Origin: an uncultured Sphingomonas sp.
GTDB taxonomy: Bacteria > Pseudomonadota > Alphaproteobacteria > Sphingomonadales > Sphingomonadaceae
Length of the DNA stretch: 64,000 nucleotides
Assembly: GCF_913062585.1 (NCBI RefSeq)
Contig: NZ_CAJXWX010000001.1
Location: 1-64,000, forward strand
Direction of reading: 5' to 3'
Both the position numbers and the translations under genes were made by a program. This document shows positions 47,464 through 57,218 of this stretch, one piece after another (the stretch's first letter is position 1; each line of letters starts with the position of its first letter). A model generated the notes under the pieces. That model did not search any database. It was not told the origin of the DNA and saw only the letters and a list, made by a program, of their open reading frames with translations.

Positions 47464-49295
47464 GCGACACCCTCTCCGGCTTGAACGGCATGATTAGCGT
47501 CCGGATCGCCATGACGCGAGGGGCCATAGGACACCACGACATCGCCATTTTGCGGCACCGGCCGGGCGGCATGGGTGAAAAAGCGGATGCGGCCGTCCTT
47601 GCGCAGGACGAACAGCATATCGGCCTCGTCGGGCAGGAGCGAGCGGGCATGGTCGAACCGGAACTGCTCGCTGATCCGCGTCTTGCGGAAGGTCCAGCCC
47701 GCCGCCTCGCGCTGCATGATGTCCTCCACGCCGTGCCCGGACGTGAACATCGCGCGTCCTCGAAGGGCTTCGGGCAGGCTGCGATGGTCCTCGTCATCCC
47801 CGCTGCCGCCCAGCTGATAGACCGAATCGCGGCCGATCCCATGCGCGAATTCATTGCAGATCAGGGCATTATACGCCTCGTTATCGGTCGTCGCGGCCAG
47901 CACCTGGAACTGGGTGAGGTCGAGCCGCTCCTCGGTCGTCTCGGCCAGGATCTCGCCATGATAGGTCTCGATCCCCGCCTGGCGCGCGCCCGACAGCCTT
48001 TGCCAGCTGGTATCGGCGATCATCACCGGCAGGCCCAGCGACTGGATCTGCCGGGCGAGCGAGATGCTCCACGGCGTGCTGCCGACGATCAGCAGCCCCT
48101 TCTGCGTCGCGCCCGTCACCTTCAGCCAGCGCGCCACGGTGCGGATGCTGAAGCCATGGGCGACGATCGTCGCGACCACGACGGCAAAGGACAGGGTGAC
48201 CAGGATATTGCCGTTGCCATAGCCGAGCTGGTCGAGGCGCAGCGCGAACAGCCCCGATACCGCGACCGCGACGACACCGCGCGGCGCGATCCAGGCGATC
48301 AGCAGCCGCTCGTTCCAGGGGATCTTGCTGAACGCCAGCGCGATCAGCACGGTCGCCGGGCGGACCAGGAACAGGAGCGCCAGGAGGAACCCGGCGAAAC
48401 GCCACTCGAACAGGCGCAGCACCTCGAAATCGAGCGAGGCGGACAGCAGGACGAACACGCCGGAGATCAGCAGGACCGTGACATTCTCCTTGAACGGATG
48501 GATGTCGCGCAGCGAATCCAGCCGCATATTGGCCACCGCCACACCCATCACGGTCACGGCGAGCAGCCCGGTTTCCTGCTGGATCAGGTTGGAGAGGACG
48601 AAGGTGCCGATCACCGCGACCAGCAGGACGGGGGCCTTCAGATATTCCGGCACATGGCCCCGCGGAAAGGCCCAGGCGATCGCACGCGCCATGCCGTAAC
48701 CGATCAGTCCCGACACGACGGCCGCCCCGAGCAGCGCGGCGACGACGGACAGCAGCGTGCCCCCTTCGCCGACCCGGCGCAGATATTCATAGGTGATGAC
48801 CGCGCACAGCGCCCCGAACGGATCGTTGACGATCGCTTCCCATTTCAGGATCGCCCGCGGGCGCGCCGCCACATTGCTCTGCCGCAAGAGCGGGATCACC
48901 ACCGTCGGACCGGTCACCACCAGAATCCCGGCGAACAGGATCGCGACCGGCCAGACCAGCCCCGCGACATAATAGCATGTCAGCGCGCCCAGCACCCAGC
49001 CGAGTGGGATGCCGATCATCATCAGGCGCGTGACCGCGCCTTCGGTCTTGCGCAATTCCCGGAAATTCAGGCTCAATCCGCCTTCGAACAGGATCAGCGC
49101 GACGGCCACCGAGATCATGGGTTCGAGCAGCGTGCCGAAGATATGTTCGGGATTGATGAGGCCGGTGACCGGACCGGCGACGACGCCCGCGGCCAGCATC
49201 AGCGCGATGGCGGGCCATCCGGTTCGCCATGCGATCCACTGCGCCCCGATCCCCAGAACACCGATCAGCGCAAAGACGAGAGCTTGTTGTTCCAT
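47460..49295 (-). CDS. CPA1-type cation/proton antiporter with C-terminal TrkA-N domain
   Basis: In this 611-residue protein, the first 400 residues carry about 12 helices with LILFEGGLSLNFRELRKTEG, VTGPTVVIPLLRQSNVAARP, KWEAIVNDPFGALCAVITYE (ND ion-site motif) and RLLIAWIAPRGVVAVAVSGL, as in NhaP-type antiporters. Residues 415-540 form an NAD-binding TrkA-N fold (LLIVGSTPWSISLARQIQSL). The ATG at 49295 starts the first helix. It is in an operon with the OmpA-like lipoprotein. Probably it exchanges K+ or Na+ for protons. Confidence 0.9.
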   Translation of the reverse strand: MEQQALVFALIGVLGIGAQWIAWRTGWPAIALMLAAGVVAGPVTGLINPEHIFGTLLEPMISVAVALILFEGGLSLNFRELRKTEGAVTRLMMIGIPLGWVLGALTCYYVAGLVWPVAILFAGILVVTGPTVVIPLLRQSNVAARPRAILKWEAIVNDPFGALCAVITYEYLRRVGEGGTLLSVVAALLGAAVVSGLIGYGMARAIAWAFPRGHVPEYLKAPVLLVAVIGTFVLSNLIQQETGLLAVTVMGVAVANMRLDSLRDIHPFKENVTVLLISGVFVLLSASLDFEVLRLFEWRFAGFLLALLFLVRPATVLIALAFSKIPWNERLLIAWIAPRGVVAVAVSGLFALRLDQLGYGNGNILVTLSFAVVVATIVAHGFSIRTVARWLKVTGATQKGLLIVGSTPWSISLARQIQSLGLPVMIADTSWQRLSGARQAGIETYHGEILAETTEERLDLTQFQVLAATTDNEAYNALICNEFAHGIGRDSVYQLGGSGDDEDHRSLPEALRGRAMFTSGHGVEDIMQREAAGWTFRKTRISEQFRFDHARSLLPDEADMLFVLRKDGRIRFFTHAARPVPQNGDVVVSYGPSRHGDPDANHAVQAGEGVA

Positions 49296-49555
49296 AGGGC
49301 GGTATAACCTTTCGCACCTGCGAAGGGTACCGCAGACCGATTTCGCCCGCCAAGCCCCCGACATCCCCCAACATTCCCCGGCGGGCCGCACATGACGTGC
49401 ACGCGGTGCGGCAATCGCCCGGAGAGGCACTGGCGTACCGGAGATTCACTCTTTATTCAGCGCGTTCGGCCCAGCAATCGGAACCACGGACCGACCGCGG
49501 CACCCTGCGATTCCGCAGTGGTCCGTCGCGGCGGAAGGAGACACAAGAGCGACCC

Positions 49556-50413
49556 ATGCGCCTGCCCTTTTTCTCCCGTTTCTTCCTGTGCGGCCTTGCC
49601 GCCGCCCTGACGATTCCCGCGCCGGCGATGGCGAGTTCGCCCGAGCTGGTCGGGCTCGAGCGCAGGCTCAGCGCGCTGGTGTCGGCGCGGCCCAGCGATT
49701 ACGGCATCGCCGCGCTCGACCTGCGCGACGGGTCGACCGTTTCGGTCAATGGCGACATTGCCTATCCGATGGCGAGCACCGTGAAGATCGCAATCGCGGG
49801 CGCCTATCTGGCCGAGGTCGATCGCGGCCGACGCAGCCTGTCCGACCTCGTCGCGGGCCGCTCGGCGAGCAGTCTCATGGAATTGATGATCGTCCGCAGC
49901 GACAATCGCGCAGCCGACCAGCTGATGGCCGCCGTCGGTGGCCCCGCCGCCGTCCAGCGTTGGCTGTGGTCGAGCGGCATCAGGGGCATTCGCGTGGACC
50001 GGACCATCGCCCAGCTGCTCCGCGAACGCGGGCACCTGGCCGACGTCAAGGACGTGTCGACCCCCAATGCGATGGTGTCGCTGCTCTATGCGCTGAACAC
50101 CGGCCCGTTGCTGTCGATGGAAAGCCGTAATCGGCTTTTCGGGCTGATGAGCCGCTGTGCGACGGGAACCCGGCGCATCCGCGCGCTATTGCCAGCCGGT
50201 ACGCGCGTCGAGGACAAGACGGGGACGCTCGATGGCGTCACGAACGATGTCGGCTTCATCACCATGCCCGACGGACGCCGCGTGGCGATCGCCATCTTCG
50301 TCAAGGGCGGCCGGGATCGCCAGCTGGGCATCGCCGAGATCGCGCGCGCCATTTACGACCGTTTCGTGGACGTCGAGCGCAACGCCCTTACCCTCTTCAT
50401 GCACCTGCAATAA
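49556..50413 (+). CDS. Class A beta-lactamase-fold serine hydrolase lacking Glu166
   Basis: This 285-residue exported protein has a signal peptide (LPFFSRFFLCGLAAALTIPA, PAMA cleavage). The nucleophile Ser74 is in MASTVK, S115-D-N is in VRSDNRAADQLM, and K221-T-G is in VEDKTGT, all as in class A enzymes. In the omega loop, where class A enzymes have ExxLN, this protein reads VDRTIAQLLRERG, so the deacylating Glu166 appears replaced by Ile and Asn170 by Leu. It may be a slow or non-classical hydrolase, or a penicillin-binding relative. The ATG at 49556 follows GGAAGGAG. Confidence 0.8.
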   Translation: MRLPFFSRFFLCGLAAALTIPAPAMASSPELVGLERRLSALVSARPSDYGIAALDLRDGSTVSVNGDIAYPMASTVKIAIAGAYLAEVDRGRRSLSDLVAGRSASSLMELMIVRSDNRAADQLMAAVGGPAAVQRWLWSSGIRGIRVDRTIAQLLRERGHLADVKDVSTPNAMVSLLYALNTGPLLSMESRNRLFGLMSRCATGTRRIRALLPAGTRVEDKTGTLDGVTNDVGFITMPDGRRVAIAIFVKGGRDRQLGIAEIARAIYDRFVDVERNALTLFMHLQ

Positions 50414-50455
50414 GCGCGCCCCGATCCCGACCGCCAGGTCGCCGGGGCCGCCCCC

Positions 50456-51049
50456 TCAGGCGCGAACGCCGTCGATCAGACATGCAATGAGCCTGTCACT
50501 GGCGGGCTTTACATTCTCCCGGTGCAGCGTCCTGGCGCAGACGGAGCCCAGCGAGATGACCATGAAGGCCTGGGCCAGGGTGTGATGCTCGCTCTCGACC
50601 GAGTCGCTTCCCATCAGGCCCGCAAAGGCGCGGCTGATATTGCCCGATACCCGTTCGCGAACATCCACGAAAATGGCCCTGATCCGGTCGTTCCGGGCCG
50701 CTTCCGCCGCGATTTCCAGGAACAGGCGGTCGCCGGATTCGTCCTTGCGGCACGGCGTGCCGACCAGCCAGGCGATGATACCGTCGCGATCCTTGTTCGC
50801 CAGCGCCGTGTTGAGCGTATCCTGGTCCTCGATCCGTTCGCAGTCCGCCGCGACGATGGCCGCGATGATGTCCTCCTTGGACGGGAAGTCGCGATACAAT
50901 TGCTGGACCGCGACCCCGGATTCCTTCGCGATCGCAGCGATACCCGTGGCGTGAAAGCCGTTTTCCACGAACAGGCGACGCGCCACCTCCTTGACATGGT
51001 CCCGGCGCAGCTCCGCACGGGTGGGAGGCAAGCACTTGGTATTCGACAC
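50456..51049 (-). CDS. TetR-family repressor of the RND efflux operon
   Basis: This 197-residue protein has an N-terminal helix-turn-helix ARRLFVENGFHATGIAAIAK and ESGVAVQQLYRDFPSKEDII, then an all-helical ligand domain with FLEIAAEAARNDRIRAIFVD. It is divergent from the RND genes, with a 22-base imperfect palindrome in the gap, so it probably represses them and itself until a drug or toxic compound binds. Confidence 0.9.
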   Translation of the reverse strand: MSNTKCLPPTRAELRRDHVKEVARRLFVENGFHATGIAAIAKESGVAVQQLYRDFPSKEDIIAAIVAADCERIEDQDTLNTALANKDRDGIIAWLVGTPCRKDESGDRLFLEIAAEAARNDRIRAIFVDVRERVSGNISRAFAGLMGSDSVESEHHTLAQAFMVISLGSVCARTLHRENVKPASDRLIACLIDGVRA

Positions 51050-51107
51050 GATTAAAACCTCTCCTGGGCTGGTTGACGTCCGCCGACAGCGCGTCTACGG
51101 CGCATTT

Positions 51108-51129
51108 TGTGAGTGATCGCTCTCATACA
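51108..51129. promoter_or_regulatory. Candidate TetR operator
   Basis: TGTGAGTGATCGCTCTCATACA is an imperfect inverted repeat (TGT...GA.CG.TC...ACA) in the divergent gap, 22 bases before the efflux start. Its size and place suit a TetR-family operator. TACAAT at 51126-51131 could be the -10 element it blocks. Confidence 0.4.
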
Positions 51130-51150
51130 ATTTAGCAAGCGGGAAATGAT

Positions 51151-52344
51151 ATGTCTTCCAATCGGCTGATGGGTCGTGTGTTGGCATCCGGCGCCTTGCT
51201 CGCCCTGGCCGCTTGCGGTGGTGACGGCGGCAAGCAACAGCAGGGGCCCCAGGGACCGGCACCGGTCGCTTATGTGGTGGCCAGCGAGCAGCCCGTCACC
51301 CTGACGAGCGAACTGCCCGGCAGGACGACCGCCTTCGAAACCTCGGATGTCCGTCCCCAGGTCAACGGCCTGATCATCCAGCGGCTGTTCGTCGAGGGCG
51401 ACATGGTCCGCGAAGGCCAGCCGCTCTATCGCATCGATCCGGCACCGTATCAGGCGCAGGTCGCCAGCGCCCGCGCCGCCCTGGGCCGGGCCCAGGCGGC
51501 CATCGCGTCCAGCGCCGCGCTGGCGCGGCGTTACGGCGAACTGGTCAAGATCAACGCGATCGCCCGCCAGGAATATGAGAACGCCCAGACCAGCGCCGCG
51601 CAGGCCCGTGCCGATGTCGCCGCGCAACAGGCCGCGCTGCGCACGGCGCAGATCGACCTTGCCCGCACCACCATCCGCGCGCCGATCAGCGGCCGGATCG
51701 GCCGGTCGCTCTTCACCACCGGCGCGCTGGTGTCGACCGCGCAGACGGGCGCGCTGGCGACCATCCAGCGGCTCGACCCCATCTATGTCGACATCCAGGA
51801 GCCCAGTGCCGAGCTGCTGAAGCTGCGCCAGCAGATCATGAGCGGCCAGCTGACCCGGGACGGCCACGCCCCGGTCAAGCTGAAGCTGGAGGACGGCAGC
51901 GACTATGGCCCGCAGGGCACGTTGCGCTTCGCCGACGTCACCGTCGACCCGACGACCGGCTCGCAGGTGATCCGCGCGCTGTTCCCCAATCCCAACGGCC
52001 TGTTGCTGCCCGGCATGTTCGTGCGCGCCTCGCTGGTCGAGGGGACGCGGTCCAACGCCTTCCTGGTGCCGCAGCGTGCGGTCAGCCGCGACGAAAAGGG
52101 CCAGGCGACCGTGATGGTCGTCGGCGCGGGCGACAAGGTCGAGATGCGCACCCTGCAGACCGGCCGGGCGATCGGCGACAACTGGCTCGTCACCAGCGGC
52201 CTGAAGACCGGGGACAAGATCATCGTCGAAGGCGGCATGATGCTGCGCCCCGGCATGCCCGTCCAGGGCAAGCCCTGGGATCCCAACGCCAAGCCCGCCG
52301 GCGCGCCGCCGCAAGCGGGCCAGGCCCCGGCAAAGGCGAAGTAA
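51151..52344 (+). CDS. RND efflux periplasmic adaptor (AcrA/MexA type)
   Basis: This 397-residue lipoprotein (lipobox LALAAC) links pump and outer-membrane channel. Sequence in family order: ELPGRTTAFETSDVRPQVNG, GLIIQRLFVEGDMVREGQPL with YRIDPAPYQA, the hairpin with EYENAQTSAAQARADVAAQQ, RTTIRAPISGRIGRSLFTTG, and NPNGLLLPGMFVRASLVEG. The RND pump starts six bases after its stop. First gene of the three-gene operon. Confidence 0.95.
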   Translation: MSSNRLMGRVLASGALLALAACGGDGGKQQQGPQGPAPVAYVVASEQPVTLTSELPGRTTAFETSDVRPQVNGLIIQRLFVEGDMVREGQPLYRIDPAPYQAQVASARAALGRAQAAIASSAALARRYGELVKINAIARQEYENAQTSAAQARADVAAQQAALRTAQIDLARTTIRAPISGRIGRSLFTTGALVSTAQTGALATIQRLDPIYVDIQEPSAELLKLRQQIMSGQLTRDGHAPVKLKLEDGSDYGPQGTLRFADVTVDPTTGSQVIRALFPNPNGLLLPGMFVRASLVEGTRSNAFLVPQRAVSRDEKGQATVMVVGAGDKVEMRTLQTGRAIGDNWLVTSGLKTGDKIIVEGGMMLRPGMPVQGKPWDPNAKPAGAPPQAGQAPAKAK

Positions 52345-52350
52345 CCGGCC

Positions 52351-55300
52351 ATGTCACGCTATTTCATTGATCGCCCGATCTTCGCCTATGTGCTGGCGGT
52401 GCTGGTCGTCATCGCGGGCCTGCTCTCGCTGCGCACCCTGCCGATCGCCCAGTTCCCGGCGATCGCGCCGCCCGCGGTGTCGATCACGGCCAATTATCCG
52501 GGCGCCGACGCCCAGACGCTGGAGAACACCACCACCCAGATCATCGAGCAGCAGATGAAGGGGATCGACCACCTTCGCTACTTCTCGTCCTCATCCTCCT
52601 CGGCGGGCAGCGTGACGATCACGCTGACCTTCGAACAGGGCACCGATCCCGACATCGCGCAGGTGCAGGTCCAGAACAAGCTGCAGGCGGCGACCCCGCT
52701 CCTGCCGCAGGAGGTCCAGCGCCAGGGCATCATCGTCGCCAAGGCGACGCAGAATTTCCTGCTGTTCGTCGGCCTCTATTCCGAGAACGGCAAGCACGAC
52801 GACAATGATCTGGCCGACATCATCGCGTCGCGTGTCTCCGATCCGCTGTCGCGCGTGAGCGGTGTCGGCGACACGCAGCTCTTCGGATCGCAATATGCGA
52901 TGCGCATCTGGGTCGATCCGATCAAGCTCAACAATTATGCGCTGACCATGGCGGACGTGACCAACGCGGTCACCGCCCAGAACGCGCAGGTCTCGGCGGG
53001 CCAGATCGGCGCGCAGCCCGCGCCCAAGGAGCAGATGCTGAACGCGACCGTGTCGGTCTCGTCGCGGCTGAACACGCCCGAGCAGTTTTCCCAGATCCGC
53101 CTGAAGAGCAACACGGACGGGTCGATCGTCCGGCTGGGCGACGTCGCCCGGGTCGAGATCGGCACCGAGAATTATGCCTTCTCCGCCCAGTGGAACGGCA
53201 AGCCCGCCTCGGGCATCGGCATCAAGCTGGCGCCTGGCGCGAATGCGCTCGACACGGTCGAGGCGGTGAAGGCACGGGTGAACCAACTGGCCAAGCAGTT
53301 CCCGCCCGACGTCAAGGTGATCTACCCCTACGACACGTCGCCCTTCGTCCGGCTGTCGATCGAGCAGGTCGTCCACACGCTGCTGGAAGCGGTCGTGCTC
53401 GTCTTCCTCGTCATGTTCCTTTTCCTCCAGAACTTCCGCGCCACGCTGATCCCGACGATCGCGGTGCCGGTCGTGCTGACGGGGACGTTCGCGGTGCTGG
53501 CGGCCTTCGGCTATTCGATCAACACGCTGACCCTGTTCGGCATGGTGCTGGCGATCGGCCTGCTGGTCGACGACGCGATCGTCGTCGTCGAGAATGTCGA
53601 GCGCCTGATCACCACCGAGCATCTGTCGCCCAAGGAGGCGGCGCGCAAGTCGATGGACGAGATCACCGGCGCGCTGATCGGTATCGCCGTCGTGCTGTCC
53701 GCCGTCTTCCTGCCGATGGCGTTCTTCGGCGGCTCGACGGGCGTGATCTATCGCCAGTTCTCGATCACGATCGTCTCGGCGATGGTGCTGTCGGTCGCCG
53801 TCGCGCTGATCCTGACGCCTGCGCTCTGCGCCACCATCCTGAAGCCGCACGACCCGAACAAGGGCCAGGGAAACGGCCCGCTGGCACGCTTCTTCCGCTG
53901 GTTCAACGATCGGTTCGAGCGGGGACAGGCGCGCTATGAAAAGGGCACGCGATCGACGGCCCGCCGCTGGGGCCGCTCGCTGATCGTCTATGCGTTGATC
54001 GTTGCGGGCATGGCCTTCCTGTTCATGCGGCTGCCCAGCGGCTTCCTGCCCGACGAGGATCAGGGCGTGATGATCGCGCTCGTCCAGGGACCGCCCGGCG
54101 CGACCACGGCCCGGACCCAGAAGGGCCTGGACCAGATTCGCGATCACTTCCTGAAGGATGCGGGCGGCGCCATTCGCGGTGTCTTCACCGTCAACGGGTT
54201 CAGCTTTGCCGGTCAGGGCCAGAACAGCGGTATCGCGTTCATCCCGATGAAGGAATGGAAGGACCGCCCCGGCGCCGAGAACAAGGCGCAGGCCGTCATC
54301 GGCCGGGCGATGGCCGCCTTCTCGCGCTACAATGACGGCCTGATCTTCGCCATCATTCCGCCCGCCGTCCAGGAACTGGGCAATGCCACGGGTTTCGACC
54401 TGCAGCTCGTCGACGAAGCCGGTATCGGCCATGAGCGGCTGCTGGCCGCGCGCAACCAGCTGCTCGGCATGGCGTCGCAGAACAAGTCGCTGATCGGCGT
54501 GCGCCCCAACGCGCTCGACGATGCGCCGCAGCTGAAGGTCAATGTCGACCAGGACAAGGCGCGCGCGCTGGGCCTGGATCTGTCGACCGTCAACAGCACC
54601 ATCGCGACCGCCTGGGGTGGTTCCTATGTGAACGACTTCATCGACCGGGGCCGCGTGAAGCGCGTCTATGTCCAGGCCGATGCCGCCTATCGCATGGCAC
54701 CCGAGGATGTCGGCGACCTCTATGTCCGGGGCGAGACGGGCACGATGGCGCCGTTCACCGCCTTCTCCGACCTGTCCTGGAAGCTGGGGCCGATGCAGCT
54801 GACCCGCTATAACGGTCTGCCGTCGATGGAGATCCTGGGTCAGCCCGCGCCTGGCGTGTCGTCGGGCGCCGCGCTAAAGGCGATGGAGGAAATGCAGGCC
54901 AAGCTGCCGCCCGGCACCCGGCTGGACTGGACGGGCCTCAGCTATGAGGAGCAATTGTCCGGGGGACAGGCGCCTGCGCTCTACGGCCTGTCGCTGCTGA
55001 TCGTCTTCCTCTGCCTTGCCGCGCTGTACGAGAGCTGGTCGGTACCGATCTCGGTGATGCTGGTCGTGCCGCTGGGCGTCGTCGGCGCATTGCTGGCGGC
55101 GTGGCTGACCGGGCTCAACAACGACATCTATCTGCAGGTCGGCCTGATCACCACGATCGGCGTGTCGGCGAAGAATGCGATCCTGATCGTCGAGTTCGCC
55201 GAGGAGAAGATGAGCGAGGGCCTGAGCGCCTTCGACGCGGCGATCGAAGCGGCCAAGCTGCGCCTGCGACCGATCCTGATGACCAGCCTGGCCTTCATCT

Positions 55301-55551
55301 TCGGCGTGTTCCCGCTGGCCATCGCCAATGGCGCGGGCGCGGGTGGCCAGAACGCCATCGGTCGCGCGGTGGTGGGCGGCATGTTGTCCGCGACCGTGCT
55401 GGCGATCTTCTTCGTGCCGATGTTCTTCGTCGTCGTCATGCGACTGTTCGATCGCCACAAGGCCGAAAAGCCAGAGGGCGACGGGCACCAGGTCGACGGT
55501 GGACCCAATGGTGGCGGGCAGGCTTCGCCGTCCCTGCCGCAGGGAGTTTGA
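52351..55551 (+). CDS. RND multidrug efflux pump (HAE1/AcrB type)
   Basis: This 1066-residue inner-membrane trimer exports drugs using the proton gradient. It begins [38 protein letters not shown] carries the two proton-relay aspartates; [40 protein letters not shown], and [20 protein letters not shown] follow in standard order. The length is slightly above the usual 1045, due to a polar Gly-rich C-terminal tail. Middle gene of the operon. Confidence 0.96.
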   Translation: MSRYFIDRPIFAYVLAVLVVIAGLLSLRTLPIAQFPAIAPPAVSITANYPGADAQTLENTTTQIIEQQMKGIDHLRYFSSSSSSAGSVTITLTFEQGTDPDIAQVQVQNKLQAATPLLPQEVQRQGIIVAKATQNFLLFVGLYSENGKHDDNDLADIIASRVSDPLSRVSGVGDTQLFGSQYAMRIWVDPIKLNNYALTMADVTNAVTAQNAQVSAGQIGAQPAPKEQMLNATVSVSSRLNTPEQFSQIRLKSNTDGSIVRLGDVARVEIGTENYAFSAQWNGKPASGIGIKLAPGANALDTVEAVKARVNQLAKQFPPDVKVIYPYDTSPFVRLSIEQVVHTLLEAVVLVFLVMFLFLQNFRATLIPTIAVPVVLTGTFAVLAAFGYSINTLTLFGMVLAIGLLVDDAIVVVENVERLITTEHLSPKEAARKSMDEITGALIGIAVVLSAVFLPMAFFGGSTGVIYRQFSITIVSAMVLSVAVALILTPALCATILKPHDPNKGQGNGPLARFFRWFNDRFERGQARYEKGTRSTARRWGRSLIVYALIVAGMAFLFMRLPSGFLPDEDQGVMIALVQGPPGATTARTQKGLDQIRDHFLKDAGGAIRGVFTVNGFSFAGQGQNSGIAFIPMKEWKDRPGAENKAQAVIGRAMAAFSRYNDGLIFAIIPPAVQELGNATGFDLQLVDEAGIGHERLLAARNQLLGMASQNKSLIGVRPNALDDAPQLKVNVDQDKARALGLDLSTVNSTIATAWGGSYVNDFIDRGRVKRVYVQADAAYRMAPEDVGDLYVRGETGTMAPFTAFSDLSWKLGPMQLTRYNGLPSMEILGQPAPGVSSGAALKAMEEMQAKLPPGTRLDWTGLSYEEQLSGGQAPALYGLSLLIVFLCLAALYESWSVPISVMLVVPLGVVGALLAAWLTGLNNDIYLQVGLITTIGVSAKNAILIVEFAEEKMSEGLSAFDAAIEAAKLRLRPILMTSLAFIFGVFPLAIANGAGAGGQNAIGRAVVGGMLSATVLAIFFVPMFFVVVMRLFDRHKAEKPEGDGHQVDGGPNGGGQASPSLPQGV

Positions 55552-55554
55552 TCC

Positions 55555-57045
55555 ATGATCCGTTCCAAATTCGCGCTGGCCCTGCTGGCCGCCACCACGC
55601 TGGCGGGGTGCAATCTCGCCCCCAAATATGTGCGGCCCGTAGGGGCCGTACCGGCGACGCTGCCCCAGGACGGCATCTATCCGTCCGCGGCATCCGACGC
55701 GCCCGACGTGACCAAGATCGGGTGGCAGGACTTCTTCACCGACGATCGCCTGCGTCGCACGATCGCGCTGGGGCTGGAGAATAACCGCGACCTGCGCGTC
55801 GCGGCGGCCAATGTCCTGCAGGCCCGGGCGCAATATCGCATCCAGCGCGCCGACCTGGTCCCGTCGACGACCCTGTCGGGTTCCGGCACCTATACGAACA
55901 ATATCCAGGGGGCCACGGGGGCCGTCGGCGGCGCGGCCGGTGGCGGCACCGGCGCAGGAACGGGTACGGGCACCGGGACCGGTGGCGTCGGTGCGGGCGT
56001 CGGGACATCGTCGCGCAATTTCGAATTCTATTCGGTCAATGCCGGTTTCTCGGCCTTCGAGCTCGACCTGTTCGGTCGCGTCCGCAATCTCAACCGTGCG
56101 GCGCTGGAACAATATTTCGCGACCCAGGAAGCGCAGCGCGCGACGCGTATCAGCCTGATCGCCGAGATCGCGACCGCCTGGCTGACCTATGCCTCGGACC
56201 AGGACCAGCTGCGCATCTCGCAGGAGTCGCTGAAGTCCTTCGCGCAATCGCTGGAGCTGACCCGCGCGCAGTTCCGGATCGGCGTCGCCTCGGAACTCGA
56301 GGCGCGGCAGGCCGAGACGACCTATCAGGGTGCGCGCAACGACATCGCCGTGCTGAAGACACGGGTGGCGCAGGACAAGAACGCGCTCGACCTGCTGGTC
56401 GGCACCCCCGTGGTGAACGACCTGTTGCCACAGGGACTGAGCGCCACGGGCGCCGCCCTGCCGGTCCTGCCCGTCGGCCTGTCCTCCGACCTGTTGCTGC
56501 GTCGCCCCGACGTGCTGCAGGCCGAGCATCAGCTGATCGCGCAGAACGCCAATATCGGCGCGGCGCGCGCGGCGATGTTCCCGCGCATCTCGCTGACCGC
56601 GACGCTCGGCACGATCAGCACCGCGCTGAGCGGGCTCTTCGCGGGCGGCAGCTTCACCTATACGGGCGCGCCGTCCGTCTCGCTCCCGCTGTTCGACGGC
56701 GGACGACTGCGCGGCAATCTGGATGTCGCGAAGGCGCAGCAGCAGGCCGCGGTCTCGACCTATGAGAAGACCGTCCAGACGGCGTTCCGCGAGGTGGCCG
56801 ATGCCTTGGCCCAGCGCGGCACCATCGACGAACAGATCGCGGCGCAGACGGCCCGCGTGGAGGCGGCAAACGTCGCGCTGAAGATTTCGGACGCGCGGTA
56901 CCGGACGGGTGTCGAATCCTTCCTGACGACGCTCGATTCGCAGCGCACCGCCTATTCGGCGCAACAGCTGCTCGTCACCACGCGCCTCAACCGCGAGAGC
57001 AACATGGTGGAGCTGTATCGCTCGCTGGGCGGCGGCCTGAACTAA
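55555..57045 (+). CDS. Outer-membrane efflux channel (NodT/OprM type)
   Basis: This 496-residue lipoprotein (lipobox LAGC) opens with APKYVRPVGAVPATLP and WQDFFTDDRLRRTIALGLEN. The coiled repeats include LDLFGRVRNLNRAALEQYFA, TRAQFRIGVASELEARQAET, LLLRRPDVLQAEHQLIAQNA and SLPLFDGGRLRGNLDVAKAQ, the NodT signature. Residues about 123-150 are a Gly/Thr/Ala run (GGGTGAGTGTGTGTGG) not usual for the family and probably a flexible surface loop. It follows the pump by three bases. Last gene of the operon; a hairpin lies 27 bases downstream. Confidence 0.94.
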   Translation: MIRSKFALALLAATTLAGCNLAPKYVRPVGAVPATLPQDGIYPSAASDAPDVTKIGWQDFFTDDRLRRTIALGLENNRDLRVAAANVLQARAQYRIQRADLVPSTTLSGSGTYTNNIQGATGAVGGAAGGGTGAGTGTGTGTGGVGAGVGTSSRNFEFYSVNAGFSAFELDLFGRVRNLNRAALEQYFATQEAQRATRISLIAEIATAWLTYASDQDQLRISQESLKSFAQSLELTRAQFRIGVASELEARQAETTYQGARNDIAVLKTRVAQDKNALDLLVGTPVVNDLLPQGLSATGAALPVLPVGLSSDLLLRRPDVLQAEHQLIAQNANIGAARAAMFPRISLTATLGTISTALSGLFAGGSFTYTGAPSVSLPLFDGGRLRGNLDVAKAQQQAAVSTYEKTVQTAFREVADALAQRGTIDEQIAAQTARVEAANVALKISDARYRTGVESFLTTLDSQRTAYSAQQLLVTTRLNRESNMVELYRSLGGGLN

Positions 57046-57071
57046 GGCGGACCGCCGCTTGAGGGCTTCGT

Positions 57072-57108
57072 TTCCACCCCTCTCCCCCTTTTAGGGGAAG
57101 GGGTGGAA
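57072..57108 (+). terminator. Hairpin after the RND operon
   Basis: TTCCACCCC (57072-57080) pairs with GGGGTGGAA (57100-57108), with further CTCCCC/GGGGAA pairing inside and a CTTTT loop. It is a strong GC-rich stem directly after the efflux operon. There is no long U-run, so termination strength is uncertain. Confidence 0.6.
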
Positions 57109-57146
57109 CACCCGCCCCGGCCGATTGCATTATTCCTGCAAACGAT

Positions 57147-57164
57147 TTCCCATAAAGCTGTCAC
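57147..57164 (+). promoter_or_regulatory. Pho box upstream of the TonB receptor
   Basis: TTCCCATAAAGCTGTCAC matches the PhoB consensus CTGTCATAAAACTGTCAC at 14 of 18 positions, with the downstream CTGTCAC repeat perfect. It lies 55 bases before the receptor start, suggesting induction under phosphate limitation. Confidence 0.55.
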
Positions 57165-57218
57165 ATACCGGGCCTAGGGGACCGCCAGCCGCGAAAAAGC
57201 TGGCACCTTGAGGAACCC

